Below are positions 8,427 to 19,104 of a stretch of 64,000 bases of DNA, in pieces. The translations under genes and the position numbers were made by a program. A model generated the notes under the pieces. The model made no database searches. It worked only from the letters and a program-made list of their open reading frames with translations, and was not told the DNA's origin. The DNA comes from Paramoeba atlantica (Eukaryota; Discosea): assembly GCA_977017575.1 (NCBI GenBank), contig CDRNVI010000073.1, positions 86,421 to 150,420 on the forward strand. The letters are read 5' to 3'. Position 1 is the stretch's first letter; each line of letters opens with the position of its first letter.

Positions 8427-11400
8427 ATGAGGAGCATCGAGCGCACTTCTTGCGCAGCAATTCCACATTTGGCGAATCACGGATCCTTCTGTAGCATTTG
8501 CTCTTCAAATTCTTCTTTCAGCGCCCTTGGTTTTCAAAGGGCGTCTCTGTCATCCGTTGCGTCGGCAACATGGCAGGAATCACTATTATTTTATCAAAAT
8601 CAACTCCAATGTCCAGTACCCCAATTTCGTACACGTGTCCATGCAGCCGACAGCACACTTCATTCTCTTCATCGGCTATCCTTAACAAATGCACATCCTA
8701 AAATTGGTTCAATGGCTTGTTTTATTCTTCGAACGTTGCATGCCCGAGCTCCTAAGCACGGCAATCGGATCCCGCAAAAAACTATTTTTGATGCTCTCCG
8801 CCTGTTAATCTCTCAAGGCGTTTGTGACCTTGATAAAGAAATATCCTGTTTCAGTGATATCAGGGAAAGTGGATTTTCCGATGCTCCCTCTAAATGGAAG
8901 CTTGCAACATTATTTCTTACTACGTATGGCTCTTCTGGCTCGCTTCTTTCAACGGTCAAGTCTTTGTACTGCTATGAACTTCAATCGTACTACTGGTTGT
9001 CACGTGTGGGCAAACTCTCCGTACAAGATGATGTGCTCCCGAGTGTTTTGGATATCCTATCAGAAGGAAACAAAATACATTATCCAACAACTTCAATGCA
9101 TGATGAATTCCTAAAGATGATGAGGATGTTTCTTGACCATGTTTCCTCCAGGAAGTCAAATTTGAATGACGTCAATGCTCTTGCTGCACCTGGAACCTCT
9201 CTCACTCTTTTATGCTTCTTCTTGCATTCAGCTTTGGCGTGTCTCTCTTTTTCAAAGCCGAGTGATTCCCAGGAGGGGTTACCTCTTTTGTCAGACACTA
9301 ATTGTTTGCGAGCTAACAAAAGCCTTGCCGATTCTCGAACAGAAGATGTCTCTGAACATATTTCAAAGAATGTGTTACAAGTGCTTCAATCTTTAAATGT
9401 TATCATTCAAACAGAATCTCCTTTGAAAGGTCAACAGAAAGCTTACGGGGCCCATTATACCGTCTTGGACAACCTTTTACAAACACCATCTCGCGATTTT
9501 ACGAAAACAAGTCTATGCGATAAGCGTGGTAAAACAATACTTTTCTTGAACGCCTTACTGCACTTTTTTCTATGCTGGGTCCCACAAAACACAGCGCTTG
9601 AAACTTTGCACACATTTTTCTTGCGTCAAGATCCACCTTCACAAACTTGCGCTTCAAGCAGTGCAGCACATGGATCACTTAAAGATCCAAACAAAGACTC
9701 CGTTGTGTTTCCTTTGTACTCAAAGTGCACATACACTTCTCAATTGTTAGAGTTCTACGCATCGCATCAAAAATTTGAGCTTCACGAACAACTAATTGCA
9801 CGAATTATTCCTTTTCCGACGCAACAAGAAATTCAAACTGTTCTTTCGAAAAATATACTTTCGATCATTTCCTCAGATGCGCATTCTCCTGCTTCTTTTC
9901 TTCCCTCCTCTGCATGGGATTTACAACAGAGAAATGGCGCACTTGACTCAAATGCTTCGGAAAGTTATCGTTCCTTTCGGTTGGCTCTTTCCAGTGCTTC
10001 TCTGTCTGAAATGACACAAAACCTTACCGTTCGGAAAGCTTCACGTCGTGAACGCTACCGGTCGCTTTGCAAAGTATACCGAAAAACCTTACGTATTGGA
10101 TCAAAAGGCAAAAAAGTGATTTCTTCCTGTTCTCCCCCTCCTGTTCTTTCTTCTGTCAAAAATCTGATCTCCCTTTTATCTCCACGAATCCCTTTTTCAT
10201 CTTTTTCCAAACACAGTGAAGCATTTTTCGCTCTGCTTCGTTTCTCCCACACCCACAAAATGTCTTCTACGCAAACAAAAACGCTTCTTCATCTTTTACG
10301 CCGGCGTCTTCCCGAGGGGACGCCTGTTTTAAAGACACTCGGAGACGCTTCGTCTGTTTTTACCCATTCATTCGTTTCTGAATCTTTTTTACCTCATTAT
10401 TCGCACCATCAAAATCAAATTCTTCTGCAAACTTTAGCCAACGAAGGAAAGTGGGATTCTCTCCTGCAGCTATGGCCGCATCTTTCCACAACCCATCCGG
10501 AAAACCGACACAAACTTTTGTACTGTTTTCGAAATGCCATCGTGTCGACCACACAAACTATAAATCGAGTAAAATTATGGCAACAAGCGCTGCAATTTGT
10601 GTCCTCTCAGGATTTTGCGGATCAAAACGTGGCGAGTGAGGTTTTGTTGTTGTTGAGTTTATCTCCCGGAAAGGCTTCGTGGTCAAATGTTCTCTATGGA
10701 TATGCGAGGGGGCAAGCAAGTGGGAAACAGACCAATACAGAGGCTACCTTGGAGTCCTCCTTAAATGCCTCACATGTACTGCACGCACTTTGTAGTGTGG
10801 TGGAAAAATACTCGTACGGAAAGGAGACAAGGGAGGGAAAGTTTTCGTCGGTGAAACAAGCACAAAAATATGACCTTCAAAAAAATACAAATGCGGATTT
10901 ATGGTCTCTCGCGTTGCAATGTTACCAGACGAGTTCTTTTCACAAATTCTTCACAGCGAATCACGTACTTCGTGTTTTGGTTCACAGCTCGCCCCGTTCT
11001 TGTTGGAAAACAGCTTTGTCTCTTTTATGCCAGGAGCCTCGAGTTTTCAGCCATCACCTTCACCGATCTTTATGGTGTCGTATTTGGGCGAGTCTTCCCT
11101 CTTCTGCATTTTTACGAAACGACAAGGCAAAAAACACAACTTCTGGAGTTGTGTGGGACATTTTGGAAAAACTTCCCTCCACCACTTTTCCGGATCTTTT
11201 TTGGTCACTTGCGCTGACTACGCTTCGTAGATGTGATCTTATGAGGTCTGAAAATACTGAATTAAAGCGTTTTGCTTCGGATTCAATCATGCAAGGTGAT
11301 GCCTTGATCAAAACAAATCCTGGTTTACAGCAAGCGTGTCTGAGTTCGACGTATTTTACGGAGATCATGGAACATCTATCTCGGCGTTCGATTTTACCGA

Positions 11401-12935
11401 ATAAATCTTTGCGTGAGTTATTTCGACGTTATCATCGAAGATCTCAGGTCCATTCGTCTCTCATTACACACAAAGGGGGTAGTGGCAAGAATGCCTTTCA
11501 AACCGATGATGCTGCTTGGCTCAACGTGCCGCTTATTACAGAGAGAGAAAACAAATCTCTCAGTACTTCCGATATTTCGTCTGATATTCCGTTGAATTCG
11601 TCAACTTCTAGCACACGTAGCCGTCGCGAAGTTCTTTCTGAACTTCGCTCTCCTATTTTGCTTTTTTCTGACCAATGCTGGGCAGTTGGTTGGTGCCCTC
11701 CCGAGTGCAACACCATAGAAAATATTTTACAAAACCTTCAAAAGTTAAACTCGAGGCCTTTTAGTCCATCCAATGCTTTGAAAACCGGGAAAAGTGAAAT
11801 GGAGGAAATCTCTGGTGAAACAGATAGTGAATCGAAGTTGGAATTATCGCATTCACATCGGTGGGTGAGTTCGTCTGATTTATACTGCGAGGCCTCATCG
11901 CAATCTGCTCCTTGTTACGTTTTCTTTCGGCGAGTGAATCCTTTGCGAAGTGCATCAGGGCCTATAAGGCCGGAGGCAGATTCCTCTACTCCTATAAAAG
12001 GTTTCAGTAATAACACAAACCAAAAATGTCTGCCAATTCGTACGAAAACAAAAAATACGCTTCGTTCCAAATTAATTGATGCATCCAACGTGTCTGCATC
12101 GGATTTTCCTACGGGAATTTGTACGTGGCGTTATTTTGCCTTGGCAACTCTTTCTTCTCTGTCCTTTGACGTGACAAATGTGTCTACGACATCGGAAGCT
12201 CTTTGGAAGTCGTCTCCCTTTCTTTCCGCCCTTACTTCTGAAACAAACAATTCTGAAGATGCTCTTTACTGGGATGTGGATCTTAACAATCAGACGATTT
12301 ATCAAGGCAAATTACCGCAATCCAACGCATGGCTTGATGCAAAACATCGTACTTTTTCTAAATGGGTGCCTTTTCCTCAATTTCTAGACTTTGTAGCTTC
12401 CATAACTTCCTATCCTCCATCTTCCCGATACGCTCGTGTTTCCCTCTTAAAACAAATGCCTACCGTTTCGAATCCTCACATCTCTCCACGTTTCTTATCA
12501 AAATTCGGCACAGATTCTCCTTTTTCGATTTCTCCAGAAAACAAATCCAACAGCGTAAAAACAAATCCTGCTTCTTCTCCCCGTATAGTTTCGAATTCTG
12601 TATTTGCGATACAAATTACTACACGACACGACACGCAACATTATCCGGTAGAAAGTACCGTTCTGCACGAACACACGCTGCGACATTCTGTTCTGAAACC
12701 TCTAGGGCTGAAACTATTTGGAGAGCAACCTGAAATTGGACAGGACGACTTATTCTTGCTATCTGGAAAACCCTCGGATAGACAAAAAGAAATGGGAAAA
12801 AAGACTTTGTTGGCTATTCCTAAAGAAGGGGTGTCGTGGTGTCCACTGGAAATACGACTGGGTCCTTATTTTGTCGAGTCAACACCTCCACGAGATATTT
12901 ATGAATGGTATCGTTCGCAAAATATGGGAGGATAG
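8427..12935 (+). CDS. Large helical-repeat protein, probably mitochondrial (PPR-like?)
   Basis: About 1,502 residues from the first in-frame ATG at 8427; the frame upstream lacks an ATG. The N-terminus (MRSIERTSCAAIPHLANHG and on) is rich in Arg, Ser and Ala and almost lacks acidic residues, as mitochondrial presequences do. The body is mostly helical with repeated LL/AL/W-rich pairs, for example near residues 680-760 and 820-930. It loosely recalls pentatricopeptide or other RNA-binding helical repeats of mitochondrial proteins. I recognise no catalytic motif. Ser/Lys-rich linkers separate the helical blocks. The name is a guess from composition; a profile search would decide. Confidence 0.4.
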   Translation: MRSIERTSCAAIPHLANHGSFCSICSSNSSFSALGFQRASLSSVASATWQESLLFYQNQLQCPVPQFRTRVHAADSTLHSLHRLSLTNAHPKIGSMACFILRTLHARAPKHGNRIPQKTIFDALRLLISQGVCDLDKEISCFSDIRESGFSDAPSKWKLATLFLTTYGSSGSLLSTVKSLYCYELQSYYWLSRVGKLSVQDDVLPSVLDILSEGNKIHYPTTSMHDEFLKMMRMFLDHVSSRKSNLNDVNALAAPGTSLTLLCFFLHSALACLSFSKPSDSQEGLPLLSDTNCLRANKSLADSRTEDVSEHISKNVLQVLQSLNVIIQTESPLKGQQKAYGAHYTVLDNLLQTPSRDFTKTSLCDKRGKTILFLNALLHFFLCWVPQNTALETLHTFFLRQDPPSQTCASSSAAHGSLKDPNKDSVVFPLYSKCTYTSQLLEFYASHQKFELHEQLIARIIPFPTQQEIQTVLSKNILSIISSDAHSPASFLPSSAWDLQQRNGALDSNASESYRSFRLALSSASLSEMTQNLTVRKASRRERYRSLCKVYRKTLRIGSKGKKVISSCSPPPVLSSVKNLISLLSPRIPFSSFSKHSEAFFALLRFSHTHKMSSTQTKTLLHLLRRRLPEGTPVLKTLGDASSVFTHSFVSESFLPHYSHHQNQILLQTLANEGKWDSLLQLWPHLSTTHPENRHKLLYCFRNAIVSTTQTINRVKLWQQALQFVSSQDFADQNVASEVLLLLSLSPGKASWSNVLYGYARGQASGKQTNTEATLESSLNASHVLHALCSVVEKYSYGKETREGKFSSVKQAQKYDLQKNTNADLWSLALQCYQTSSFHKFFTANHVLRVLVHSSPRSCWKTALSLLCQEPRVFSHHLHRSLWCRIWASLPSSAFLRNDKAKNTTSGVVWDILEKLPSTTFPDLFWSLALTTLRRCDLMRSENTELKRFASDSIMQGDALIKTNPGLQQACLSSTYFTEIMEHLSRRSILPNKSLRELFRRYHRRSQVHSSLITHKGGSGKNAFQTDDAAWLNVPLITERENKSLSTSDISSDIPLNSSTSSTRSRREVLSELRSPILLFSDQCWAVGWCPPECNTIENILQNLQKLNSRPFSPSNALKTGKSEMEEISGETDSESKLELSHSHRWVSSSDLYCEASSQSAPCYVFFRRVNPLRSASGPIRPEADSSTPIKGFSNNTNQKCLPIRTKTKNTLRSKLIDASNVSASDFPTGICTWRYFALATLSSLSFDVTNVSTTSEALWKSSPFLSALTSETNNSEDALYWDVDLNNQTIYQGKLPQSNAWLDAKHRTFSKWVPFPQFLDFVASITSYPPSSRYARVSLLKQMPTVSNPHISPRFLSKFGTDSPFSISPENKSNSVKTNPASSPRIVSNSVFAIQITTRHDTQHYPVESTVLHEHTLRHSVLKPLGLKLFGEQPEIGQDDLFLLSGKPSDRQKEMGKKTLLAIPKEGVSWCPLEIRLGPYFVESTPPRDIYEWYRSQNMGG

Positions 12936-13233
12936 TAAAGAATTTCCTTCGGAGTGACGTTTGGGTAATCCTATTTGTTTTATACCCGTAGCTTTGGTTT
13001 CTTTTATGAAAGTTTTGTTTTTTTTTACTACATTTTCTGTGCAACTTAAGCTGCGCAAATTACTTGTTTTCTTGCTGTCGCATATTTTTTCCACATCTTT
13101 TTGTAGGCAATAGAGTTGCAACACGGTTGTTAATGTTATCCCTATACAGGAATTTCCACTCACCATTACCTTTACTTTTGTATTTTATGTTCATCAATTT
13201 CGTTGTTTCTTTAACTTCCCCTTCTTCTTTTAC
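12936..13233. other. AT- and pyrimidine-rich spacer, nothing recognised
   Basis: No gene or repeat was seen. The last 50 bases are T/C-rich (TTTCTTTAACTTCCCCTTC) before the exonuclease start, as expected for a trans-splice acceptor region. Confidence 0.4.
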
Positions 13234-14190
13234 ATGAGCCAAACTTTTTCATTGAGTCAGACATATTATAAAGGGGCTAACGCAATTAGCCCGGCCTCTG
13301 TCATACTCACTCCCCCCTCTCCCCTTTCCTCTAACTCTCTCTGCACTACAGGGATGAGATCGCGGTACACGCGATCCTCTTCCTCATACGAGATAAAAAT
13401 CTCACAGTGTCCGGTGCTTCAAGAGGCACAAACCTCAGAAAGGGAAGAGGAAAATCCTACAGACACATTTCTTCCTCCCCCCCACGCAATATCCGCGTGC
13501 TGCTGTTCCTTATGCAGCTGTGGGGGAAACGGAATTCTGTCTTCCCCGGAATCCTTTTTATATTCCCCCAATGCCCGAAATCCCCATCGGGTCGTCGTTC
13601 TGGATTTCGAAACGACCGGGCTTTCGAAAAAAGCCCAAATCATACAAATTGGGGCAGTGGAGGTTGTGGGGAGTTTACCCACAGGGAATACGTTTTATAC
13701 CAACGTACTTCCCTGTACGGAGATCGAGAGAGGGGCTACGAGGGTCCACGGATTTCGAAACGCGGACCTTGAGGGGGTAAATTCTTTTTCCCGCAGCCCC
13801 TCTTTCGACATTGTATTTCTTTTTCTTATGAATTTTATAGCCGGATCCCCGATTGTGGGGCATAATATCCAATACAATATAGGTATATTAAGAAAGGAGG
13901 CGAAGCGCATTGGTTCAAATCTTCCAATGTGCGAAATTATTTGTACAATGAAAACGTTTCGTCGGTATTATCCGGGGAGAAAATTGGCACGGCTAGAAGC
14001 TGTGGCCAATTTCTTCACTTTAAATACAAATAATAAAAAGCCTGTTTGATTTTCGCAGTCTGAGGTGCACGATGCATTGACAGATGCACTTCTTACTGCT
14101 AAAATTTATTGTATTTTTCATCGCATGGCATATGTTCACATAGGACACGATATTGAAGAGTCTTGTGTGGTAAAATCAGAAGACATGTAA
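13234..14190 (+). pseudogene. DnaQ-like (DEDDh) 3'-5' exonuclease, interrupted by an in-frame TGA
   Basis: The frame runs from ATG 13234 to TAA 14188 with one TGA at codon 272 (14047). A Ser/Cys-rich N-terminus is followed by an epsilon/DnaQ-type fold. ExoI is LDFETTG (D124, E126). ExoII is GHNIQYNIGIL, with Asn215 where the catalytic Asp is expected. ExoIII is HDALTDA (H279, D284), downstream of the TGA. The Pro-Gly-Arg-Lys segment before ExoIII is also typical. Such enzymes trim DNA or RNA 3' ends. The stop lies within a possible 15-nt GT...AG segment (14044-14058) whose removal keeps frame. Otherwise the TGA could be a mutated CGA. The lost ExoII Asp favours decay. Confidence 0.7.
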
Positions 14191-14287
14191 CGTTTATGCG
14201 ATTTCTCCTTTCTATAGAGTCGTTTTTTTGTACAGTAAGCGTAAGCATGTAAATATGTAGATATAGCCTTAAATATTTTTTTATTTT
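14191..14287. other. Short AT-rich spacer
   Basis: Nothing was recognised between the exonuclease stop and the foldback hairpin. Confidence 0.4.
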
Positions 14288-14404
14288 TCTTTTTTAAGCT
14301 CTTCGTTAAACGCAGTGGTTGTTTTCAACTTAGAATTCACTCGTGCTGCGCGCTTCACGCTGAAAACTACCATCGCGTTTAACGAAGAGCCTAAAAAAGA
14401 AAAA
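14288..14404. repeat. Foldback hairpin repeat, copy 1
   Basis: This is a near-perfect inverted repeat of about 117 bp. The left arm runs from the T/A stretch through GCTCTTCGTTAAACGC and a TTTTCAA end. The right arm is its complement, ending GAAGAGCCTAAAAAAG. The loop reads AACTTAGAATTCACTCGTG then CTGCGCGCTTCACGC. Copies of either orientation occur at 25,383, 26,273, 27,171, 53,088, 55,086 and, truncated, elsewhere. Confidence 0.85.
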
Positions 14405-14870
14405 TTGACAAAAGATTATGAATAATCTACTTTTTTGGGGGGAAAAGCTCGATTTTTCAGCAAACATTGCGAAATTTTACACCGAATTTGGGCCGTTTTG
14501 GATGCCTTACCAGTAGGGGTAAGAGGCGAATCTGACGAAAACGACGTCGTAGAATGGTAGCTGAGGTCACAAACTCCTAAAGCACGTTCTAGGAGTCGAT
14601 TTTGGAAAAATAATATTTTTGCTTTTTTTTGGGTCAAAAAAAAAAAATTGGTCGCCCCAAAACTTTTGACCTTGTCGGAATCCTCCTGCGCGTACCAGGG
14701 GGGGTACCCCCCCCGGGGGGGGGGGGGGGGGTGAAAAATTATCGCCGCGGCTTACTCTACTACTTACCTGCTCTCGATTTTGAAAAGCAAAAAATTCGAA
14801 ATAAAAAATCGCGTCGTATACCCCCCCATGGATCTTACAAAAAACTCGATCTTACATATAAATAACTCGA
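14405..14870. repeat. Dispersed noncoding repeat next to a foldback hairpin
   Basis: This segment contains a TTTTTTTGGGTCAAA stretch, a G/C homopolymer tract and a CGCGGC-ending motif followed by TTACTCTACTACTTACC. A diverged copy with the same order lies at 55,188-55,420, also directly after a foldback hairpin. The pairing suggests that both belong to one mobile or amplified unit. No coding capacity is evident. Confidence 0.55.
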
Positions 14871-15467
14871 TCAGCATGCATACTTCTTATTCTACATATA
14901 AATGCTTTAATTACTTTCACAAGTTCTCAGTCTTAGATTCGGAGTCAGTGCACTAGCGGAGGCGCATTGTTCCGCGTTTTAGAAGGCATATTCCCGACTT
15001 TTATCTTCCTTGCGAAGGTATCGACTTAGCTGTGAATATGCTACCGCCCCGTTAAGCTCCTGCAGCAATAACTGAAATTCGGCGTAGACCCGTTTGCGCT
15101 GCATTCCACAGGCATCTGCGAGGGCATCCATAAGAGCCTTCGTGTTTGAATGCATTGCACCCCCTGAGAGGACATTGAAAGCTTTCGGCCATGATCTTCC
15201 CGGTCTTGACATACATGTGTAACATACATACTGTATGTGTAATGTTTTCGTCGACAGGCGTCGTGGAATAAATGTGCACACTTCGTGTCAAGGTTTGAGG
15301 GTGCCAGTTCGTGGATGACTGTTAGATCGTAGTATACGTAGTATACACACTCTTTTTTTCGAATTCATCTTTTATCTTCAAAACGAATTGATACCAAAAC
15401 GACTTTCCTTGTATTTTTTTCACAAAAACGGCCACTTTCTCCTTAGTCTTTTTTCTCTTCTTCCTAC
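14871..15467. other. Spacer without convincing gene
   Basis: A - strand frame from about 15,155 to 14,979 encodes 58 residues with amphipathic helices (ALADACGMQRKRVYAEFQLL). It has no recognisable partner and may be a gene fragment. The region 15,400-15,467 is the T/C-rich leader of the next LRR gene. Confidence 0.3.
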
Positions 15468-16331
15468 ATGCTCTGGTCTTTTTCCTTTTGCGACACCTTA
15501 CCTCACATCCCCCCCTCGCGTCCCGCCAAAGTGAGTCTTGCGAATCTTCCACACGAGTACGAACTCGCACGTTTGATCCGAGACGTCCAACCCCACTCTC
15601 CATCCTGGACCACAGACACTCGTGCGTGTCAGTGGTACGGGGTGAAATGTGACACCACAGGGGCTGTGCTGGAAATTCGATGGATTTATCAAAATCTTGT
15701 CGGCCCTCTTCACTTTGTTCACCTCCCACGAACCGTAAAAACGTTTCGAGTGATTGAGAATGCGTTAAACGGTGCTGTTGAACTGACAGCGTTGCCGCGC
15801 AGTCTTCACACATTAGGCCTCTCGTATAACCGTTTTTCCGGGAGTTTAGATTTGACGGCTCTCCCCAACGGTGTGCAGTTTCTATATCTCAATGAAAACG
15901 GGTTTACGGAAAACGTTTGTTTAAGTGATCTACCGGTACAACTGGTACGGTTGTATCTACAGAACAATCAACTCACGGGGTCAGTAGACCTCACTTCACT
16001 CCCCAACAATATGATGTATTTATTGTTACGTCATAATCTGTTCTCGGGAGAGGTCTCTTTGCATTCTCTTCCGCCCGATTTGTTTGAACTCTCGCTTCAC
16101 CATAACTATTTTACGGGGGGCTTATCGCTTACCCAGCTATCTCCTCGACTAAACTACATGGACATAAATGATAACGTATTAGTGGGGCCTGTAGATGTTA
16201 GAGACCTTCCAAAGTTTTTACGTTGTCTGGATTTGTCAAACAACATTGGGCTATATGGAGAAGTGAGGCGAAGCGAAATTCCGGGAACCATGGATCTTTG
16301 TGTCAAGAACACAAAGATTGTCATCTTTTAG
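15468..16331 (+). CDS. Leucine-rich-repeat protein, family member 3
   Basis: A 287-residue protein. It has a short N-terminus (MLWSFSFCDTLP), a KVSLANLP motif (21-28) and the cap C54-x-W56-x-G58-x-x-C61. About eight very regular LRRs of 21-23 residues follow, of the type LT-x-LP-x2-L-x2-L-x-L-x2-N-x-FSG-x2-DL. The regular repeats should form a continuous solenoid. ATG 15468 directly follows a long T/C tract. The signal sequence, if any, is short and weak. It probably has the same general role as the other LRR proteins in the window; the partner is unknown. Confidence 0.7.
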   Translation: MLWSFSFCDTLPHIPPSRPAKVSLANLPHEYELARLIRDVQPHSPSWTTDTRACQWYGVKCDTTGAVLEIRWIYQNLVGPLHFVHLPRTVKTFRVIENALNGAVELTALPRSLHTLGLSYNRFSGSLDLTALPNGVQFLYLNENGFTENVCLSDLPVQLVRLYLQNNQLTGSVDLTSLPNNMMYLLLRHNLFSGEVSLHSLPPDLFELSLHHNYFTGGLSLTQLSPRLNYMDINDNVLVGPVDVRDLPKFLRCLDLSNNIGLYGEVRRSEIPGTMDLCVKNTKIVIF

Positions 16332-16705
16332 GGGTCGTTTAAAACACTGTTCCTTATTGCTCCTACGCAAAAACAACTACATGTAGCTTTGCACGTGTCA
16401 AGATATGCACACAAAGGTTCAAATTACGAATACCGCCCTAAAATACCACCCTTTTGCGTCGACAGAAGCTGTGTCAAATCTTTGTCAAAAATTTGTTTCT
16501 GCAAAAACTACACTAGCATGTGTCGGCCTTAATATGCCTTGAATGAGCGATGATTGATAATGGGCGAACTTAGATCATATCTGAGGCTTAACACTTCTTA
16601 AAACTACGGTGTTTAATTAAAGATGGTCATTCTTCGGCTCCATTTTTTTTAACTGTTTCTTCTTGCTTTTTTATCTTCTTTTCTTTAAAGGGAAACGACA
16701 TCTCT
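16332..16705. other. Spacer with pyrimidine tract before the next start
   Basis: No gene was found. A strong T/C tract lies at about 16,640-16,690 and ends in an AAAG acceptor-like site, immediately before ATG 16,706. Confidence 0.4.
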
Positions 16706-17368
16706 ATGGTTATGCGAAAGGAAGGCAAATCGAAACGTCCTTTGTCCTCTCCTGGCCGTAAGATGACACAACCCACTCCTCGCACTTCTCCAAAAGTCTC
16801 CCCAACAAAGACTCAATCTACACACACATTCGAAGATATGAAAGAACCTCTTACGTTAAAACGATTGTCTTCTCTCTATCACGCACTGTTGGATGATTCT
16901 TCTGTATTGCCGCGAGAGGTTTGTGGGAAAATACGACGCATCGGCTCTCTGGATCATAAATTACGTGCCGCACTACACACATTGCTCATCTATACGGAAT
17001 CGGATGTAAATGCCAACTTTCCGGACGCCTTTAGTGATTATTCAAACGAAATTGTAGAGGCATCAAAAAGGACAACATCACAAAACATTGCTGATAGCTC
17101 TCCTTGTGATATCAGGCCTCTTTCAAATGATTTAGATTCTACTAAGAACATCTCTACACAATCGGATACGATAAAATATGAACACATCAACTTGGGTGAC
17201 CTTCCATCAAGTATCGAAGGAGGCGTAGTTACCGAACTTGAAGACCAGGTTTTGGAATTCTCGCTCGAAAAAGAAACTTTAGCAACGGAGGCGTTGGGCT
17301 TGTGTCACGCACTTCAACTCAGAATCCTTGATTGCTTAGAAAAATGCAAAGCTATTTCTTCTACATAA
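16706..17368 (+). CDS. Unknown 220-residue hydrophilic protein
   Basis: I do not recognise a family. The first 45 residues are basic and rich in Ser/Pro/Thr (RRP- and SP-type sites). A helical block is at 45-115 and a charged helix or short coiled coil at about 175-220 (LEDQVLEFSLEKETLATEAL). Two in-frame ATGs (16,706 and 16,712) are possible starts. ORF length, the leader with a pyrimidine tract and the same strand as neighbouring genes support a real gene. There is no signal peptide or membrane segment. Confidence 0.5.
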   Translation: MVMRKEGKSKRPLSSPGRKMTQPTPRTSPKVSPTKTQSTHTFEDMKEPLTLKRLSSLYHALLDDSSVLPREVCGKIRRIGSLDHKLRAALHTLLIYTESDVNANFPDAFSDYSNEIVEASKRTTSQNIADSSPCDIRPLSNDLDSTKNISTQSDTIKYEHINLGDLPSSIEGGVVTELEDQVLEFSLEKETLATEALGLCHALQLRILDCLEKCKAISST

Positions 17369-17700
17369 TTAATTTTCTTCCCTCTGGTACTTTAAAACTA
17401 TTCCCTTTCCAAATCCCTTATGATACAATCCCAAAACCACAAATTCACTTTTTCCTCAATTTTAAATTTTTTTCTCCCCTCTTCGTATTTCTCCCCCATG
17501 TCTCTCCAACCCCAATCCCCTTACCCCCTCCGAAAACCTTACCATTCATCTTTGAACCGAAACTTGTGACGACTCCCCGAAGGTACTCCAACCACATGCC
17601 AAATCCCGTTTCACCGCACTTTCCTCCTTAGCGCGGTGAAGACAACACGCAGCATGTCTAACGGGAACGCACGCATTCCCTTCATGTCCTATCGTATAGT
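17369..17700. other. C/T-rich spacer
   Basis: This is a strongly pyrimidine-rich stretch with C/A-rich low complexity at 17,400-17,560. No gene was recognised. Confidence 0.4.
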
Positions 17701-18560
17701 TGCACTCGGAGCATGGTCACCCTGTCACAGCTCTTGACGAATTATGTCTCGAATGGAATCTCGTGATCGATGGAGGGTGTTTACAATGACTCGTCAACAT
17801 TCCAACCGTGCGATCCAACTTTACACCTTTACCAACTTTACCTGAGAAATCTCCGATACGTTCGATGGGACGTTCGACGGGACATGCCCTGCGGGTCCCG
17901 GTCTCTGTAAAGTGTACAAGATCCAAGTGTACCCTAGATCGACCAAGAACATTTTGTCTTGGTGGTGAGTGAACAGAGGAGTTCGACGCACACTAGTATC
18001 TCTCTTATAAATTTTGGCATCATGCATGCTGCCAACAACTGGTCCGCGAAAAAAGAATAGAACTCCGGCCAGAGTTAGCCAAACTTCCATCTTGATGCAG
18101 TGCTGCTGGTGCTTTCCCGAATAGGTGCTGTCTTGGGTGGTTCCATCAGGTGTTTCTCTCGGTTTCCCGAGAGATCCCGTGAACGACACGGGATCGTCGT
18201 GACGTCCAGCATGCAGGTTACGTCAGATAACCATGATACTCCCTGGGTAAACCGGAGCTCGGGGTTCATAAGCAGGGGTGAACGGCACACGAGTAAAATC
18301 ATCCCGGAGAGTCCGAATTGAAATCAACGGGGCGTCCAGTGGGATCCACGCCCTTTGAACATCGTACAACTGTTCCCATGTGCAATTCAGAGAACAGATG
18401 CACAATGATGACTGAACGCGACGGTAATCAGTCTCCGTAACATCGGATCCATGCACACGTCGGAGCTCGTTGTAGAACTCCCGCACCTGTGCAGCCGAGA
18501 TGCCAAACGTAGAGAGAGGGAATGAAACAATTGAAAGAAATTTCGATTTAGAAACAAAAT
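17700..18560 (-). pseudogene. Degenerate DDE transposase (DDE_4 / PIF-Harbinger or IS5-like)
   Basis: Read on the - strand, three frames must be joined. They give an HTH-like N-terminus (FGISAAQVREFYNEL), then LDVTTIP (first Asp), then GSMHDAKIY (second Asp), then FLVDLGYT (third Asp). These are the spaced motifs of DDE_4-type transposases. There are at least two frameshifts and internal stops, so the copy is dead. No terminal inverted repeats were identified. The family assignment rests on motif order only. Confidence 0.5.
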
Positions 18561-18740
18561 GAGTAGGATTGTATTATAATTGGGCGGAAATATTTTAGCG
18601 TGCACTCGTAATTAGTGGAATGAAATAGCAATTAGTGGAATGAGCTAGTAAATGGGGATAATTGTAATTGCCGAAATCGGCGCTCCTTTCCTCACAGCAT
18701 CAAGATAATCAATAGATAAAACTTTTGGGGAGGGGGAGCA

Positions 18741-18878
18741 CTCGATGAATATTCATCGAACGGACAGTGCGTTCGATGAATATTCATCGAACAGGACATC
18801 CTGTTCGATGAATGGATTGCAGTACGACCCGTTCGATGAATCATTCATCGAACAGGATGTCCTGTTCGATGAATGAAA
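18741..18878. repeat. Array of TTCGATGAATATTCATCGAA palindromes, left cluster
   Basis: The 18-20 bp perfect palindrome recurs at 18,742 and 18,772, and a close variant (GTTCGATGAATCATTCATC and on) at 18,830. Half-sites TGTTCGATGAAT lie between them. The spacers themselves are small palindrome-like blocks (AGGACATCCT, AGGATGTCCT). The cluster mirrors that at 19,995-20,140. Confidence 0.8.
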
Positions 18879-19104
18879 ACGCAATTTTTTTTTGTAAAAA
18901 AAAAGCTCGTTTCGGTCTGCATCATGCTCCTGGCTGCTACCTTGATCCGTAAGACAAAAACAAATCCGAAACGTTATCAAAAAGCGGAAGGATTCTTAAA
19001 ACTATTGCCTCATAAGTTTACAAAGATAAAATCATAACTTACAAATACACAAACCTGCGGAAGTGGCAGACACAGGTCCTCAGTGCGCGACCCAAAAAAT
19101 ATTG

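Noticed and set aside
14979-15281. 100-codon - strand ORF
   Set aside because: Only its last 58 residues look protein-like; no family, no leader; possibly a gene fragment.
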